Origin: a virus
DNA: 34,357 nucleotides
IMG/VR virus record: IMGVR_UViG_3300023284_000226
Location: 1-34,357 of that record
Reading direction: 5' to 3' (one strand)
Below, piece after piece: positions 13,537 through 23,700 of the stretch. The number at the start of each line of letters is the position of its first letter. Within the stretch, counting starts at the first letter, position 1. Position numbers and translations under genes: made by a program. Below the pieces are notes generated by a model that searched no databases, was not told the DNA's origin, and saw only the letters and a list, made by a program, of their open reading frames with translations.

Positions 13537-16500
13537 TGCGATTCGGATTCGTAGGACCCACCTATACGCCAGACTCTCCCAGTGCCGACCTTCAGCGAAC
13601 GGTCAATTACTATCCCGAGATAGTGGAGTCCCGAGCAGGTAAGGGTCCTATCTCCATGCTCCCGACACCGGGCCTCAAGGCCCTGTGGGATCTCCCCGAG
13701 GGTCCGATCCGTGGAATGCACTCTGAGGCCGCAGCAAAGCTTGTCAACGACCGGGTATTCGCTGCTGCTGGTACGCGCTTCTACGAGATCTTCAACACTC
13801 TAGACCCCGTAACCGGATTCAATACCTTCACCGACCATGGATTCATCGGTAATATCGAGGGTGACAAACGTGTCCACATAGTCTCGAACCGTTTTGAACT
13901 TTTCATAGTCTCCGATGCCTGCGGGTACATCTTCGACCTCCGCGATAACACACTCTCCTTCGTCACGCAAATCGAAAAACCGGACAGTGCTCAGTTCCTA
14001 GACGGGCACTTCGTCGCGCATCAGCGTGGAACCCAGCTCTTTTTCATCTCCGCTCTATTCGATGGCAAGAAATGGAACGCTCTGGACTTCGGTTCCGCAG
14101 AAGCCGCTCCCGATGACATTGTTCAGATCGTCTCGGATCATGACGAACTCTGGATCATGGGCTCACTCTCGATCCAGGTCTATGCCAATACCGGTAACTT
14201 CCAATTCCCCTTTGAGCGCATCCCCGGTGCCCGGTTCGAGCAGGGTATCTGGGCCAAAGAGACCGCATCCCAGCTCGACAACGGTGTGTTCTGGCTTGGA
14301 GGGGACGACCGGGGCAAAGACGTATTCTGGCGTGCAGACGGATACCGTGCCCAGCGTATCTCCGACCACTCCATCGAGTCCGCGATGTCGAAGATGCCTA
14401 CTACACAGGATGCCATCGCGTGGCCGCAGCTTGAGAAGGGGCATCCCTTCTACTGGGCATACTTCCCGCTGGCCGATCAGACTTGGGTCTATGACGTGTC
14501 CATCAATATGTGGCACGAGCGGGGTTGCTGGAATACTGACGAAGCCATCTATCAGGCCCACCATGCACGCAACCACACCTTCGGGTTCGGTATGCACTTG
14601 GTTGGGGACCGTGGTGGTGACTGTTGTACTGGAGCAGGTTCCGGCGTGATCACACCTCCCGATCCTGAAGATTTACAGTTGGGCATCTCTGCACTGGTCC
14701 CCCTACGGACCCACGTTGCCAACATATTCCTCCTGGACGATTTCAACTCCGTATACACCAACCAGCCAATGGTCTTCGACCCTGCCATCTACAATGGCGT
14801 CGTCGGGATCGATTTCCACATCACGGCTGAATACCAGTCGGGGGCACTAGCCGGTCAGTACCAGATCGTAGACTCTACAGGTAAGGTCTGGGCCGAGGCC
14901 ACATACGATCCTGACGATAACATTGGCAATCCCATAATCCGCACGGTGCCCTTCTCAGAGATCCCAACCGTCCGAACCCCACTCTTCGTGAAAACTACCC
15001 GTCCAACGGGGTCCACTGCCTTTATGAACTCCTACGATCTCCAGATCGTATTGCACCTGGAGGACTGCACCAAGTTCCAGATCGAGTGGCCTTTAGTCTC
15101 CGGTGACCAGTCCACGGGCGGTGGTGTCTCCGACAACGAACGCTTTAGCTACTGTGAAGACTTCCAAGGTGGTGGGCACTCCGGTGCCTTCGAGCACTAC
15201 AACGATGGCACCAAAAGGGCGTATCACTCCACCCGATACCTCCTAGAAAGAGACAAGCTAGGCAACATCCCCGCGAACGGATGGACTCTGGAGATCTCTA
15301 TCCAACTCAACGACTCCGAGCGTGCTTCTGGAGACCCCCTGGCCCCAGGTATAGACCCCACGACCGACTTCTTCATGGAGGCCGTCTTATGGGACGTGGA
15401 CGCCAACACCGAGGTCACCGGCACCAAGATACGAGTCGATTATGCAGACGCAGCAGATGCGGCCATCATGCGTGCCAACTATGTCTTAGGTACGGACCCC
15501 TCCGATACCAACGGAGACATCATCAAGTCCGTCTCTTGGTCTGATGGCCTCCTCGGGTTCACCCCTGGCAACCAATACGAAATACGGTGGAAACCATCTC
15601 TTGCTACTGACGCCCGAAGCAATAGAGCATTCTGCAAGATCTTTTACGCCACCCTAAAATACAAGATAGACGCCAGTGCAGAAGGTTCATCCTCGGCGGC
15701 TCAGATCCCTCTCCGTGTTGGCAACGAAATTAAGGGCAACCACTCGGGTGCAGGCGGTCCTGGCTCCACCCTCTGGAACGACGACGTTCGCTGGTTTCAC
15801 CGACCCGCCCTGTTCCTGGATGACACCAAGTTCTATATGGAAGGCATCGGCATGGAGACGGGTGGCACCGCAGAGCAGCGGCTCAACACCCATGGCCTCA
15901 GCGACCAGGGCACCTCGACCGTGGGTGGGCACCCATCCGCCAACGCTATCATCACTGGAACTGAGTACGATCCCGACGTGCCCACGCCTAAGCAGCTATC
16001 CGGTGAGTGGGTTCGGCCCGAGAACATAGAAGACGGTCCTATCGCTGGTGCTGAACCGGGTGTGTCCGTACAGATGCTCGAAGAAGGTGTAGACAACCAC
16101 ATATTGGAAGGGAAGAACTTCAGGCAGTGGATAGACGGGCAGAATGAGAACATCCCCTTCAATGAAGCACTCCTCCCTATAGTGGAGCCCATCAACACCG
16201 TGGAGATCGGACTGACCTTTGCGATCACCGTACCCAGGACGCCCATCTTGACAGAAGCCTACTTCCCAGGAACCTCGGTCGGTGAGATCGTCACCCTCCA
16301 GGTCGGTACAGCCAGTGTGCTCCTGGCGGCAGGCAATACCGAAGTATCCATCTACCCGCGTCTTGCCGGTACGGACCACCCATCACCTCTAATCATCACC
16401 TCCCAACCCGGACAAACCCTCGTCGGTCTACTGCCGAACCAGTTCATTATCATATACTCCGGGTTCTCCGCGAACTTCACACGGCCCGGTGGTGGATCGT

Positions 16501-16799
16501 GGGTTCCGGCAGACTTCACCGATGCGGATTTCTCTATACGTATCAAGGTCGATCAGATCCTCACCACACCCGTGGAGGTGCGTATCGAGCACTGTGTAGT
16601 GACCATAGGATACGGTGTGGATGTTCCCAATGCCGCTCTGAACTACTCCATCGCCGCAATCGAGCGGCAGCGTACAGCAGATCTCTCCCTAGATCTAGTA
16701 CCCCTCCATCGCGTGCATGTGCGGTATTCGACTGCCGTAGGGAATGAGATCAGAGATCACGGAACAGTCAACCTTATAGCGGAGGTCCCAGACTCATAG
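13536..16799 (+). CDS. gp10-like DNA stabilization/tail-hub protein N-part with a large fused insertion, 1087 aa
   Basis: Residues 1 to ~362 are the N-terminal part of a P22 gp10-like head-closure protein: GFVGPTYTPDSPSADLQRTVNYYPE, TPGLKALWDLP, IVSDHDELWIMGSLSIQVY, and NMWHERGCW...HTFGFGMHLVGDRGG. In related proteins this last block continues directly into a GKIY... segment. Here the reading frame runs instead into ~725 foreign residues, beta-rich with several Cys (DCC at the junction) and no domain I recognise. The missing C-terminal segment is the next gene (16799-17182). The start is GTG overlapping the previous stop. The inserted part may be a surface-exposed fibre or plug domain. Palindrome copy 4 (14867-14879) lies inside it. 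Confidence 0.8.
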   Translation: MRFGFVGPTYTPDSPSADLQRTVNYYPEIVESRAGKGPISMLPTPGLKALWDLPEGPIRGMHSEAAAKLVNDRVFAAAGTRFYEIFNTLDPVTGFNTFTDHGFIGNIEGDKRVHIVSNRFELFIVSDACGYIFDLRDNTLSFVTQIEKPDSAQFLDGHFVAHQRGTQLFFISALFDGKKWNALDFGSAEAAPDDIVQIVSDHDELWIMGSLSIQVYANTGNFQFPFERIPGARFEQGIWAKETASQLDNGVFWLGGDDRGKDVFWRADGYRAQRISDHSIESAMSKMPTTQDAIAWPQLEKGHPFYWAYFPLADQTWVYDVSINMWHERGCWNTDEAIYQAHHARNHTFGFGMHLVGDRGGDCCTGAGSGVITPPDPEDLQLGISALVPLRTHVANIFLLDDFNSVYTNQPMVFDPAIYNGVVGIDFHITAEYQSGALAGQYQIVDSTGKVWAEATYDPDDNIGNPIIRTVPFSEIPTVRTPLFVKTTRPTGSTAFMNSYDLQIVLHLEDCTKFQIEWPLVSGDQSTGGGVSDNERFSYCEDFQGGGHSGAFEHYNDGTKRAYHSTRYLLERDKLGNIPANGWTLEISIQLNDSERASGDPLAPGIDPTTDFFMEAVLWDVDANTEVTGTKIRVDYADAADAAIMRANYVLGTDPSDTNGDIIKSVSWSDGLLGFTPGNQYEIRWKPSLATDARSNRAFCKIFYATLKYKIDASAEGSSSAAQIPLRVGNEIKGNHSGAGGPGSTLWNDDVRWFHRPALFLDDTKFYMEGIGMETGGTAEQRLNTHGLSDQGTSTVGGHPSANAIITGTEYDPDVPTPKQLSGEWVRPENIEDGPIAGAEPGVSVQMLEEGVDNHILEGKNFRQWIDGQNENIPFNEALLPIVEPINTVEIGLTFAITVPRTPILTEAYFPGTSVGEIVTLQVGTASVLLAAGNTEVSIYPRLAGTDHPSPLIITSQPGQTLVGLLPNQFIIIYSGFSANFTRPGGGSWVPADFTDADFSIRIKVDQILTTPVEVRIEHCVVTIGYGVDVPNAALNYSIAAIERQRTADLSLDLVPLHRVHVRYSTAVGNEIRDHGTVNLIAEVPDS
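14867..14879. repeat. Dispersed palindrome copy 4, CGTAGACTCTACA
   Basis: Core GTAGACTCTAC with the central base C rather than G, i.e. the same site read on the other strand; the first outer base differs. It lies in the inserted part of the gp10-like gene in the frame GTA GAC TCT ACA. Confidence 0.75.
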
Positions 16800-17182
16800 T
16801 GGCTGGTAAGATCTATCACATCTCTCACGAACACTTGGATGATGGACCCGGCTGTCCTATACGTCGCTTGCGTCGTGCTCCACATATATCCAACGAGCAG
16901 CAGCGGGTCACATACCACTACCTCCAGGTCGATATGGATGTTGGCATAGGAGCCAGTGACGGTTCCGATCCTCAGCTCATCATGCGGTACTCAAACGATG
17001 GTGGGAATACCTGGAGCAGTGACCGGATGGGCTCAGTGGGTACATTGGGCGAGTTCAAAAAACGTGTACGCTTCCGTCGATTGGGTCAGGGACGTGATCG
17101 TGTATTCGAGATTGTCACCACGGACCCGGTTCCCTATCGCATCATCGATGCCTATATCGGTGTAACAGGTGGCACGGACTGA
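16799..17182 (+). CDS. C-terminal part of the gp10-like protein as a separate gene, 127 aa
   Basis: The product begins (GTG) AGKIYHISHEHLDDGPGCPIRRLRRAPHIS and continues through DPQLIMRYSNDGGNTWS to GQGRDRVFEIVTTDPVPYRIIDAYI. In related gp10-like/tail-hub proteins this is the C-terminal segment that directly follows the HLVGDRG block, found here at residue ~360 of the gene before. N-part plus this piece is about 490 residues, near the P22 gp10 length (472). The GTG overlaps the preceding stop (TAGTG), so re-initiation is likely. Both chains probably assemble into one fold. A sequencing frameshift is unlikely because the fused insertion keeps an open frame over 2 kb. Confidence 0.8.
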   Translation: MAGKIYHISHEHLDDGPGCPIRRLRRAPHISNEQQRVTYHYLQVDMDVGIGASDGSDPQLIMRYSNDGGNTWSSDRMGSVGTLGEFKKRVRFRRLGQGRDRVFEIVTTDPVPYRIIDAYIGVTGGTD

Positions 17183-17376
17183 TGGCAGTCAAGCGTGACT
17201 GGACTGACGAGAAAGATGGGAAGTGGTTCGATACGGGATACCCGGTCCATTACATTCGGTGCTGCGATTGTGATTTGGTACACCGGATAGAGTTTCGAGT
17301 CCGTGGAGGCTATCTACAGATGAAGGCTAGACGGGATCACCGTTCGACCGCGCAGTTTAGAAGGCACAGAGCTTAA
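17182..17376 (+). CDS. Small CCDC-motif protein, 64 aa
   Basis: The protein has the pattern HYIRCCDCDLVHRIEFRV...RRDHRSTAQFRR. I know this layout (CCDCGLVH, then R-x-R-RD-x-R-x-T) from small proteins in many uncultured tailed phages. The two close Cys pairs and His point to metal binding, and the strongly basic C-terminus to nucleic acid contact. Function unknown. It overlaps its neighbours on both sides. Confidence 0.7.
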   Translation: MAVKRDWTDEKDGKWFDTGYPVHYIRCCDCDLVHRIEFRVRGGYLQMKARRDHRSTAQFRRHRA

Positions 17377-18059
17377 TGGCTGTCATTGATCCACCGAAGG
17401 AAACACCCTTCTTCAGTGATGCCATTGCAGTCAATCGTGGTGTGGGACGAGAACTAAACGTCGAGGGAGGTCAGTACGTGTCCCGAGTATGGATACGCTG
17501 GTTCCTCTCCTTGGCCCGTGCGGAAGCCCAGCTCCGTACACCCTCGGTGGTTGCGCTCCCCAGTGACTTCGGACTGGGCCAAGCCGGTCAGGAGTACTTC
17601 ATTGCGGACTATCACCACGGTCTCCTCTGGGATGGAGCCAAGTGGGTCTGGGGTCCGAATGAGATCGGTAGTGGCTGGTATGCGCTGTTCGAGACAGACC
17701 CCGAGGGGTTTGGGGAAAAGGCTTGGGCAGAGTGCAATGGACAGGCGACGGACCATCTGTTGTCCGATGGAACGATAGCATCCATCACTCTGCCCAATCT
17801 CACAACCCCGGTATACGTCAAGGCAGGACGGGAGACTCTGCCTGTATCTGGCCCGTCAGGTTCTATCGATTCCGTAGGTGTCACCGTAAACCCAAAGAGC
17901 ATCAGCCCGTCAGAAATACAGATCACTCCCGTTGCCTCTGGTACAGGAGTGATCCAGAACATCTCGGACCCGCATGATCACAGCAGTGATCCTCACACTC
18001 ACGGTGTCGGAGACTTGGAGTTACGAAACCGTCAATTCAAGATGTGGTTTAGAAGATGA
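17376..18059 (+). CDS. Tail fibre/collar-domain protein, 227 aa
   Basis: Residues ~105-150 (EKAWAECNGQATDHLLSDGTIASITLPNLTTPVYVKAG) fit the phage tail collar type of domain, which has a W-x-x-C-(N/D)G start followed by a LPNL segment. The end NISDPHDHSSDPHTHGVGDLELRNRQFKMWFRR is His-rich like fibre tips that bind metal in trimeric fibres. N-terminal residues ~1-60 may attach to the particle. It stands where P22 has the gp26 tail needle, so it might serve as needle or short fibre; sequence similarity to gp26 is not evident. The stop overlaps the next gene. Confidence 0.7.
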   Translation: MAVIDPPKETPFFSDAIAVNRGVGRELNVEGGQYVSRVWIRWFLSLARAEAQLRTPSVVALPSDFGLGQAGQEYFIADYHHGLLWDGAKWVWGPNEIGSGWYALFETDPEGFGEKAWAECNGQATDHLLSDGTIASITLPNLTTPVYVKAGRETLPVSGPSGSIDSVGVTVNPKSISPSEIQITPVASGTGVIQNISDPHDHSSDPHTHGVGDLELRNRQFKMWFRR

Positions 18060-18577
18060 GCTTCATAATATGCGACGAGGAACTGGTAACTGTAGAGCCT
18101 ACAAACAACCTAAAACTCGTGAAGTTGACCATGACCGATGAAACTCTGTACGATCTCATCACTGATGACTTCTCTCCTACGGTGGAGGAGTTCGAGCCTT
18201 CAGCGCACCCTGACGTTGTATACCTGCTATGCCGTGATTGGGATAAGAATCCATTCGGACTCTTTATGTTGGTGCCTCGTAATGGCATAGAGCTACAGGT
18301 ACACAACTATTTGCTCCCATCATCTCGGGGTCCTAAAGCTCAAGAAGCTGCACGTCAGGCCCTAAAGTGGATATGGACCTACACTTGCTACCTTAGAATC
18401 ATCGGTGTCACGCCTTCATACAACCGTCGAGCATTGAAGTTTGCCACCGACGTAGGCATGAAGCAATTCGGAGTGGATAAACGCAGTCTCATGAAGAACG
18501 GAAAGCTGTACGATCAGATCTATACAGGGATAAGTAAACCAGTCGATATCGAAGAAGGAGAATTTCATGGGAATTGA
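18056..18577 (+). CDS. gp14-like GNAT-fold protein, 173 aa
   Basis: Order and build match P22 gp14, a non-virion assembly protein of the DUF2824/acetyltransferase-like group that acts before the injection proteins. The middle strand VYLLCRDWDKNPFGLFMLVP, the following ELQVHNYLLPSSRG and the C-terminal PSYNRRALKFATDVGMKQFGVDKRSLMKNGKLYDQIY resemble the beta4, beta5 and N-x-x-A-x-x-F-A...G-F layout of GNAT domains. The acetyl-CoA P-loop (Q/R-x-x-G-x-G/A) is not clear, so enzyme activity is doubtful. Overlaps of four and eleven bases with its neighbours suggest coupling. A degenerate palindrome copy is at 18091-18103. Confidence 0.7.
   Translation: MSFIICDEELVTVEPTNNLKLVKLTMTDETLYDLITDDFSPTVEEFEPSAHPDVVYLLCRDWDKNPFGLFMLVPRNGIELQVHNYLLPSSRGPKAQEAARQALKWIWTYTCYLRIIGVTPSYNRRALKFATDVGMKQFGVDKRSLMKNGKLYDQIYTGISKPVDIEEGEFHGN
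18091..18103. repeat. Dispersed palindrome variant, TGTAGAGCCTACA
   Basis: One base differs from the consensus; the TGTAG/CTACA arms are complete. It lies almost exactly midway between copies 4 and 5. Frame GTA GAG CCT ACA within the gp14-like gene. Confidence 0.6.
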
Positions 18578-19286
18578 AACTGCCATAATAGCCTCACTTA
18601 TCGGAGCTGCCGGGTCTTTAGGGGGCTCAGCCATTGCTTCCCGTGGAGCAAGGGGCGCAGCCGATACACAGGCCGCAGCAGGCAGGGAGGCACTCGACTT
18701 ACAGCGTGAAATATTCGCCACCCAACGTGCGGACCTTGCCCCGTGGCGTGCCGGTGGAGAGGTCGCTCTGGACGAACTCCTACGGATGTCAGGCTTAGGT
18801 GAGAGCCCAGCCGGTAGTGGGGCTCCCACATCATCCTCGAATACCAGACTCCTCGATGGCAGTCTGGGTTCGGATGGCGTCTACCAGTTCAAACCCACGG
18901 ACCCATCCTACAACTTCCGGTTCGATGAAGGGCACCGTGCAGTCCAGCGTGGAGCGGGTGCCCGTGGTGATGTTCTAGGTGGTCGTGCAGCCAAGGAACT
19001 CCTCCTCTACGGACAGGGAGCCGCGTCCCAGGAGTTCGGTGCTCAGTTCAATCGTCTCGCGTCCATCGCCGGTATTGGTCAGACCGCCACGTCTCAAGGC
19101 GTACAGGCAGCAGGCCGGTCTGGTGACGTGCAATCCGATCTGCTCACTTCCATTGGTGCAGCAAGTGGTGCCGGTCAAGCTGCTTCCGGTCAGATATGGG
19201 GACAGGGCCTCGCAACCACAGCCGGGAACATCGGGCAAATGATCCTTCTGGCCGACCTATTAAAATCAGCGAACCCTACTCCATAG
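18567..19286 (+). CDS. Injection (ejection) protein, P22 gp7-like, 239 aa
   Basis: The N-terminus is a Gly/Ala-rich hydrophobic helix (IIASLIGAAGSLGGSAIASRGARGAADTQAAAGREALDLQ), and the rest is Ala/Gly/Ser/Gln-rich with the block DPSYNFRFDEGHRAVQRGAGARGDVLGGRAAKELLLYGQGAAS. This block (SYxFRxxEGxxAxxRxxAARG-x-x-xG-x-x-x-K-x-L-x-x-Y-x-Q) is common to gp7-like proteins of podoviruses. They are ejected with DNA and help form the channel across the cell envelope. It is placed between gp14 and gp20 equivalents as in P22. GAAGGAG lies upstream of ATG 18567. Confidence 0.82.
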   Translation: MGIETAIIASLIGAAGSLGGSAIASRGARGAADTQAAAGREALDLQREIFATQRADLAPWRAGGEVALDELLRMSGLGESPAGSGAPTSSSNTRLLDGSLGSDGVYQFKPTDPSYNFRFDEGHRAVQRGAGARGDVLGGRAAKELLLYGQGAASQEFGAQFNRLASIAGIGQTATSQGVQAAGRSGDVQSDLLTSIGAASGAGQAASGQIWGQGLATTAGNIGQMILLADLLKSANPTP

Positions 19287-19296
19287 GAGGGCCATT

Positions 19297-20697
19297 ATGT
19301 CCAGACTCGATCCAAGAATATCCCTAAGCGTTACGGGTCCACGACAGGACCCATCCCACACCCCTCTCGGGATGGGCATCCAAGGTCAGACCCTAGCCAG
19401 CCTTATCACTGAAGGCCGTAAGGGGAAGATCGAGCTGGAACAGATAGAGCTTGCACGTCAGGACAATGCAACTCTGGCCAAGATCACCCGAGCCGATCTC
19501 ACCGACGATGAGCGAGATGAACGTATACGCACCGAGGTTCCCCGTCTCTACGACGCATGGCGTTCCGATCAGATCACTATCGATAAGAGTGTCCTCGAAC
19601 TTGAGGATGCGGAACTCGAACAGTACAAGCTCCAGCTCGAACAGATTCATGATCGTATCTCCGGTCTGCGCTCAATAGACCCTGATCTCCGTCTTGACGC
19701 ATACAACAACCTTCGGAATATGATGCGCTCCCAACCTGGATATGATCCCGATACGATGGACGAGTGGGTTCCCGAGATCACGAACATAGGCGACCTGGAC
19801 GACTACATAAACTACGCTGAGGGTCAGAACCTCACCGCAGCCCAGCGGGTAGAAAAGCGTCTCAAAGAACGTGAGCTGATCCGTCAGGAGGCACAAGATA
19901 AACGACTCCAGGCTGAGGAGAAGAGGAGGCAGGAGATACACGAGGCCAAGGCCGAATCAGGATTCCTTAACGAGACGGGCCGTATACCGAACAACCCGTA
20001 CTCGATGGCCTATGCCATGACCGATCCCAACCTGCCCTATGAGCAGCGGGTCGAGCAAGCCGCAGCCATACTCCCGAAACTTCAGACCACCAATCGTGCT
20101 CCTGTTCGTATCACCACCACCAACGAGAAGGGAGAGCGGGTGAGCAGATTCGTGAACCCCGTCGCTGGCGATGAGTACCCCTACGTAGCGCCTCCGTCCG
20201 TAGCAGCCGATATGGATTTACAACGGATACAGGCAGGAGAGATGACGATCCGTCGTAGAACCGATGATGCCTTGGCTCGATCTTCCCAGATGTTCGCCAA
20301 TGCGTTACGCGATGCCTTCATCCAGCCTAACCCGCAGGCATACATCGATCAGATCGGTGCAGCCCTAGCTGCCAGAGATCAGGAGATATACCGTGTTGAG
20401 GGTGTGGATCTAGATAAACTTTATGGCCGTACCACGCCATTGACCCCGACCCCAGAAGAGGAATCCACCCGTCTCCAGGGTGTGGCAGATGATGCCCGAG
20501 TGGGTCAGGCTCTTGCGGGTGCTGTTTCCGGTGGGGCCGTTGATATCGAAGCCGCCCGTGGATTACAGGAACGCTACAATAGCGGGACTCTAACAGCCGA
20601 TCAGTTGATTGACGTGATCAATGCTACGCCACCAGAAGCACCCGGCATCATTGAACGCCTATTCGGGAGAGGGGATAGAGACCCTGACGATCATTAG
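19297..20697 (+). CDS. Coiled-coil internal virion protein at the gp20 position, 466 aa
   Basis: AGGAGGG at 19287-19292 precedes the ATG. Residues ~40-125 and ~175-225 are long charged helices with heptad patterns (KRLKERELIRQEAQDKRLQAEEKRRQ type). Residues ~225-300 are more globular, with TTNRAPVRITTTNEKGERVSRF, and the last part is again helical with an Ala/Gly-rich stretch. The gene takes the place of P22 gene 20, whose product is an ejection protein, and the helical build agrees. I see no clear sequence match, so the identification rests on position and composition. Confidence 0.65.
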   Translation: MSRLDPRISLSVTGPRQDPSHTPLGMGIQGQTLASLITEGRKGKIELEQIELARQDNATLAKITRADLTDDERDERIRTEVPRLYDAWRSDQITIDKSVLELEDAELEQYKLQLEQIHDRISGLRSIDPDLRLDAYNNLRNMMRSQPGYDPDTMDEWVPEITNIGDLDDYINYAEGQNLTAAQRVEKRLKERELIRQEAQDKRLQAEEKRRQEIHEAKAESGFLNETGRIPNNPYSMAYAMTDPNLPYEQRVEQAAAILPKLQTTNRAPVRITTTNEKGERVSRFVNPVAGDEYPYVAPPSVAADMDLQRIQAGEMTIRRRTDDALARSSQMFANALRDAFIQPNPQAYIDQIGAALAARDQEIYRVEGVDLDKLYGRTTPLTPTPEEESTRLQGVADDARVGQALAGAVSGGAVDIEAARGLQERYNSGTLTADQLIDVINATPPEAPGIIERLFGRGDRDPDDH

Positions 20698-20708
20698 GTT
20701 ATAACCTA
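20695..20708. promoter_or_regulatory. 14-bp palindrome at the start of the giant internal protein gene
   Basis: TAGGTTATAACCTA is perfectly self-complementary and covers the stop codon of the preceding gene, the spacer and the first base of the next ATG, where a Shine-Dalgarno site would be expected. It may affect translation or bind a dimeric protein. Palindromes of this length are expected about twice by chance in a window of this size. Confidence 0.35.
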
Positions 20709-23700
20709 TGGCACAAGTAAACTTCGAGGAACTACTCCCCACACAAAACGAGTTGGAGAACCAGGACACTCCACCTGCTCCCGGAGCTGAATTCTCGCAG
20801 TTCCTTGCCCCCGGCTCCGAGACCACTGATACCCGCGAGGAACTCGAAAAGGGTTTGCTGATGACCGTCTTGGGTGGCCTCGACTATGTAGGAGGTAAGA
20901 ACCGAGGACTCATTCGGGGTATGTTCGGTGGAGACTTTTCAGATACGGCTCCCTTTTCCAGAGATACTACCGACCCAGGCCATGCCCTCGGGTTCCTAGC
21001 GCCCGGTGGCGGGATCATCCCAGAGGCACGTCCAACGGCCCCTACGATACCGGGTATTCCGGCCTTCCAGCCGATTACGGAGTTCATAAAACATGTCCCG
21101 TCCACCACCCTCGGTATAGCTCTTGACATCTTTACCGATCCACTGACCTTCATTACTGGAGGAGCAGGCAAGGGCATCCAGTACGGTCTCGGAGGTGTTA
21201 AAGCCACTATCATCTCCGCACGTCAGCTTGCTCGTGCCCGTCGTGTGGCTGAAACCATAGCAGGCCCGGTGACCCAGACCCGTGCCGCACAGGCCATTGC
21301 CTCTGGTGCTCGTAGAGTCTACAACGCAGCAGACGAGCTTGTGATATCCAAAACTACCCGAACCGACGACCTTGGAGCTATAGCCAGGAAGCAGAGAGAT
21401 CTGGATTTTCGAAAGAGTGCTATGGCCAAAGAGGTTTACCAGTCCCATATGGCGGTCCTCCGGTCGCAGGAGAATCTGATCTCAAAGTTTGGAGATGAAG
21501 CCACCTCCGGGGACATCATGTCTATCCTCACAGATGCTATGGAGAAGAAGCCTACCGGGCCTGTGACGTTCAATCATCCTAAACGTGCCGACATTCTGGC
21601 CGACACCGATGCCCGAGCGATAATCGACGAACTGGGTCCTGGATATCGGGAGCTGCGTGAGTTTGAGCTGGCTAACGACATCGCTTCCCCCGACTTCGGT
21701 ATGGCCCGTGAATATAAAATAGGTGATCTCTCGGATAAGATTGATGAGATGAAGTCCCGTCGTGAAGGCGACATAATGACGTACTTTCAGCGTATAGAGA
21801 AGGAGTCCCTTCGAACTATGAGGTACGCCGATAAGGAGATCAAACGTCTATCCGGCCCAGCCTTCCGTGACCTCCCCGAGACTAACGGTGCCATCACTCA
21901 GATGAATAAGATGAAGTTCGAGGCCAGAGATCGTATGGATGATATCCGTATCCGTGTGGGTGAGCGCATACAGAACACCCCATCCTACATGCAGCGCGTT
22001 GAAGATCGTATCTTCCAACAGCGGGAACTTCAAAAGATCGATCCGAATTATGTCCCGCACTCCTTCACCCCGGAGGCGAAGACGGCATACTATAAGCTTA
22101 ACCGCAGAGCATTTGGTGGATTCATACGTCGCCGTACCTTCTCCGAGTCCCACACGTCCCAGCTTAATCGTCAACTCCTCGATGATGGGAAGAAGTACCC
22201 CACCGCAGCCGAGTTTAATAAGGCCGGTCACGAGGGTAAGGTTTCGGCCTTTGGTAATAAAAAGCTCGACTTCAATATCTTCGAGACTGATCCTATCCGT
22301 CTCTCTATTGACCGTCAGCTTCGTGGCCTTCGAACTATAGAGAACACCCGCTTCTTGAAGGATGTGGCTCGCAACTATGGCGATACCATCGACGATATCG
22401 TGGAGAAGACGGGTGCAAACATTGATGATGTCCGTACCGCAATCCGAGAAGGTGAGAAGTATGGGCGGATGACCTTGAAAGACGGCACGATGTACAAACA
22501 GGGCAAAGCCGCATCCCTTGGCGAAAAATGGTTTGACCCGGAGATAGCGGACCATCTGGATTACTACAATAAGGTATCTACCAACCCGTCCGATATGAAT
22601 CGCTGGTTAAGTGTCTTTGATGGCGTGACCAACTACTGGAAGGGCAAGACCCTTATGCTGTTCCCGGCCTACCACTCACGCAACGTGGCTGGCAATGTTT
22701 GGAACAACTTCCTCGCGGGTGTCGCTCATCCCAAATGGTACTCCAAGGCCGACGAAATCCAGCGTGGTGCAGCAGGTAACGTGGGGGACTACTCCTACGA
22801 TCAGATCCGGGAGATGATTCGCACCAACGGTGTCGAGAACCAGGGCTGGTACAGTGCTGACATTGAGCGGTCCATTCATACTTCTATAGCCGATACGCAG
22901 TCTGTCTGGGATACGATCTCGGATGCCAAGCTAAAAGACTGGAATCCCTTCAAGCTCGATCATACCGATGTGTGGTCTACCACGGGCCGCAAGGCTGGCA
23001 CCTATTTGGAGAACAACGCACGGATAGCCAACTTCGCCCATGGTCTCCAGAATGGTCTCGATCCCGATGCTGCCGCACAGCGGGTTTTCAAGTACGTGTT
23101 CGACTATGGAGATGTCACCAAGTTCGAGAAGGATGTATTGCTCCGTATCATGCCATTCTACCGATGGACACGATTCAACATCCCTCTTCAGGCCGAGCAG
23201 CTCATCAAGCAGCCCGGTAAGTTCATGGCCATCTACCATGCCAAGGAGGGTATCGAAGCCCGTCAAGGTAACGAACCTGTAGAGGAAGCCCTGGTCTCCG
23301 AATATATCAGTGAGAACATCGGCATACAGTGGCGTCGATACAGTGACGAAGAAGGCCGTGATCGTGCGTCCTTCTTCCTCCTCGGGAACTGGCTCCCCGC
23401 AGCAGACCTGGACAATCTCTCGGGCCTGTCTCGTTTCACTGAAGAAGCCGTGGCCATGGTAAACCCGCTCCTCAAGACCCCCATGGAGCTGCTCGCCAAC
23501 TACGATACGTTCCGCAAGCGGCCCATCGAGCGTATTGTCGATCCACGGCGGGACACCGCGTCGTTCTTCAACCCGACCGGCGGGGAGATGGGAGAGTTCC
23601 TCGGCATCCCCATGCGTCAGAAGTGGGAGCACACGATCCGAAACGTCCGTATCCTATACGAGATAGATCGCTCGAACCCGTACAACGTCAACAATGCAGT

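Noticed and set aside
16689-16698. CTAGATCTAG palindrome
   Set aside because: A single 10-base palindrome inside a gene; expected by chance and not repeated elsewhere.
13536-17182. Sequencing frameshift as explanation for the two-part gp10-like protein
   Set aside because: The two family-typical halves are separated by more than 2 kb of open, protein-like frame, not by a one- or two-base shift.
22931-23632. Long minus-strand frames opposite the large internal protein gene and other genes
   Set aside because: They mirror the strong plus-strand coding, lack ribosome sites and give no recognisable product.
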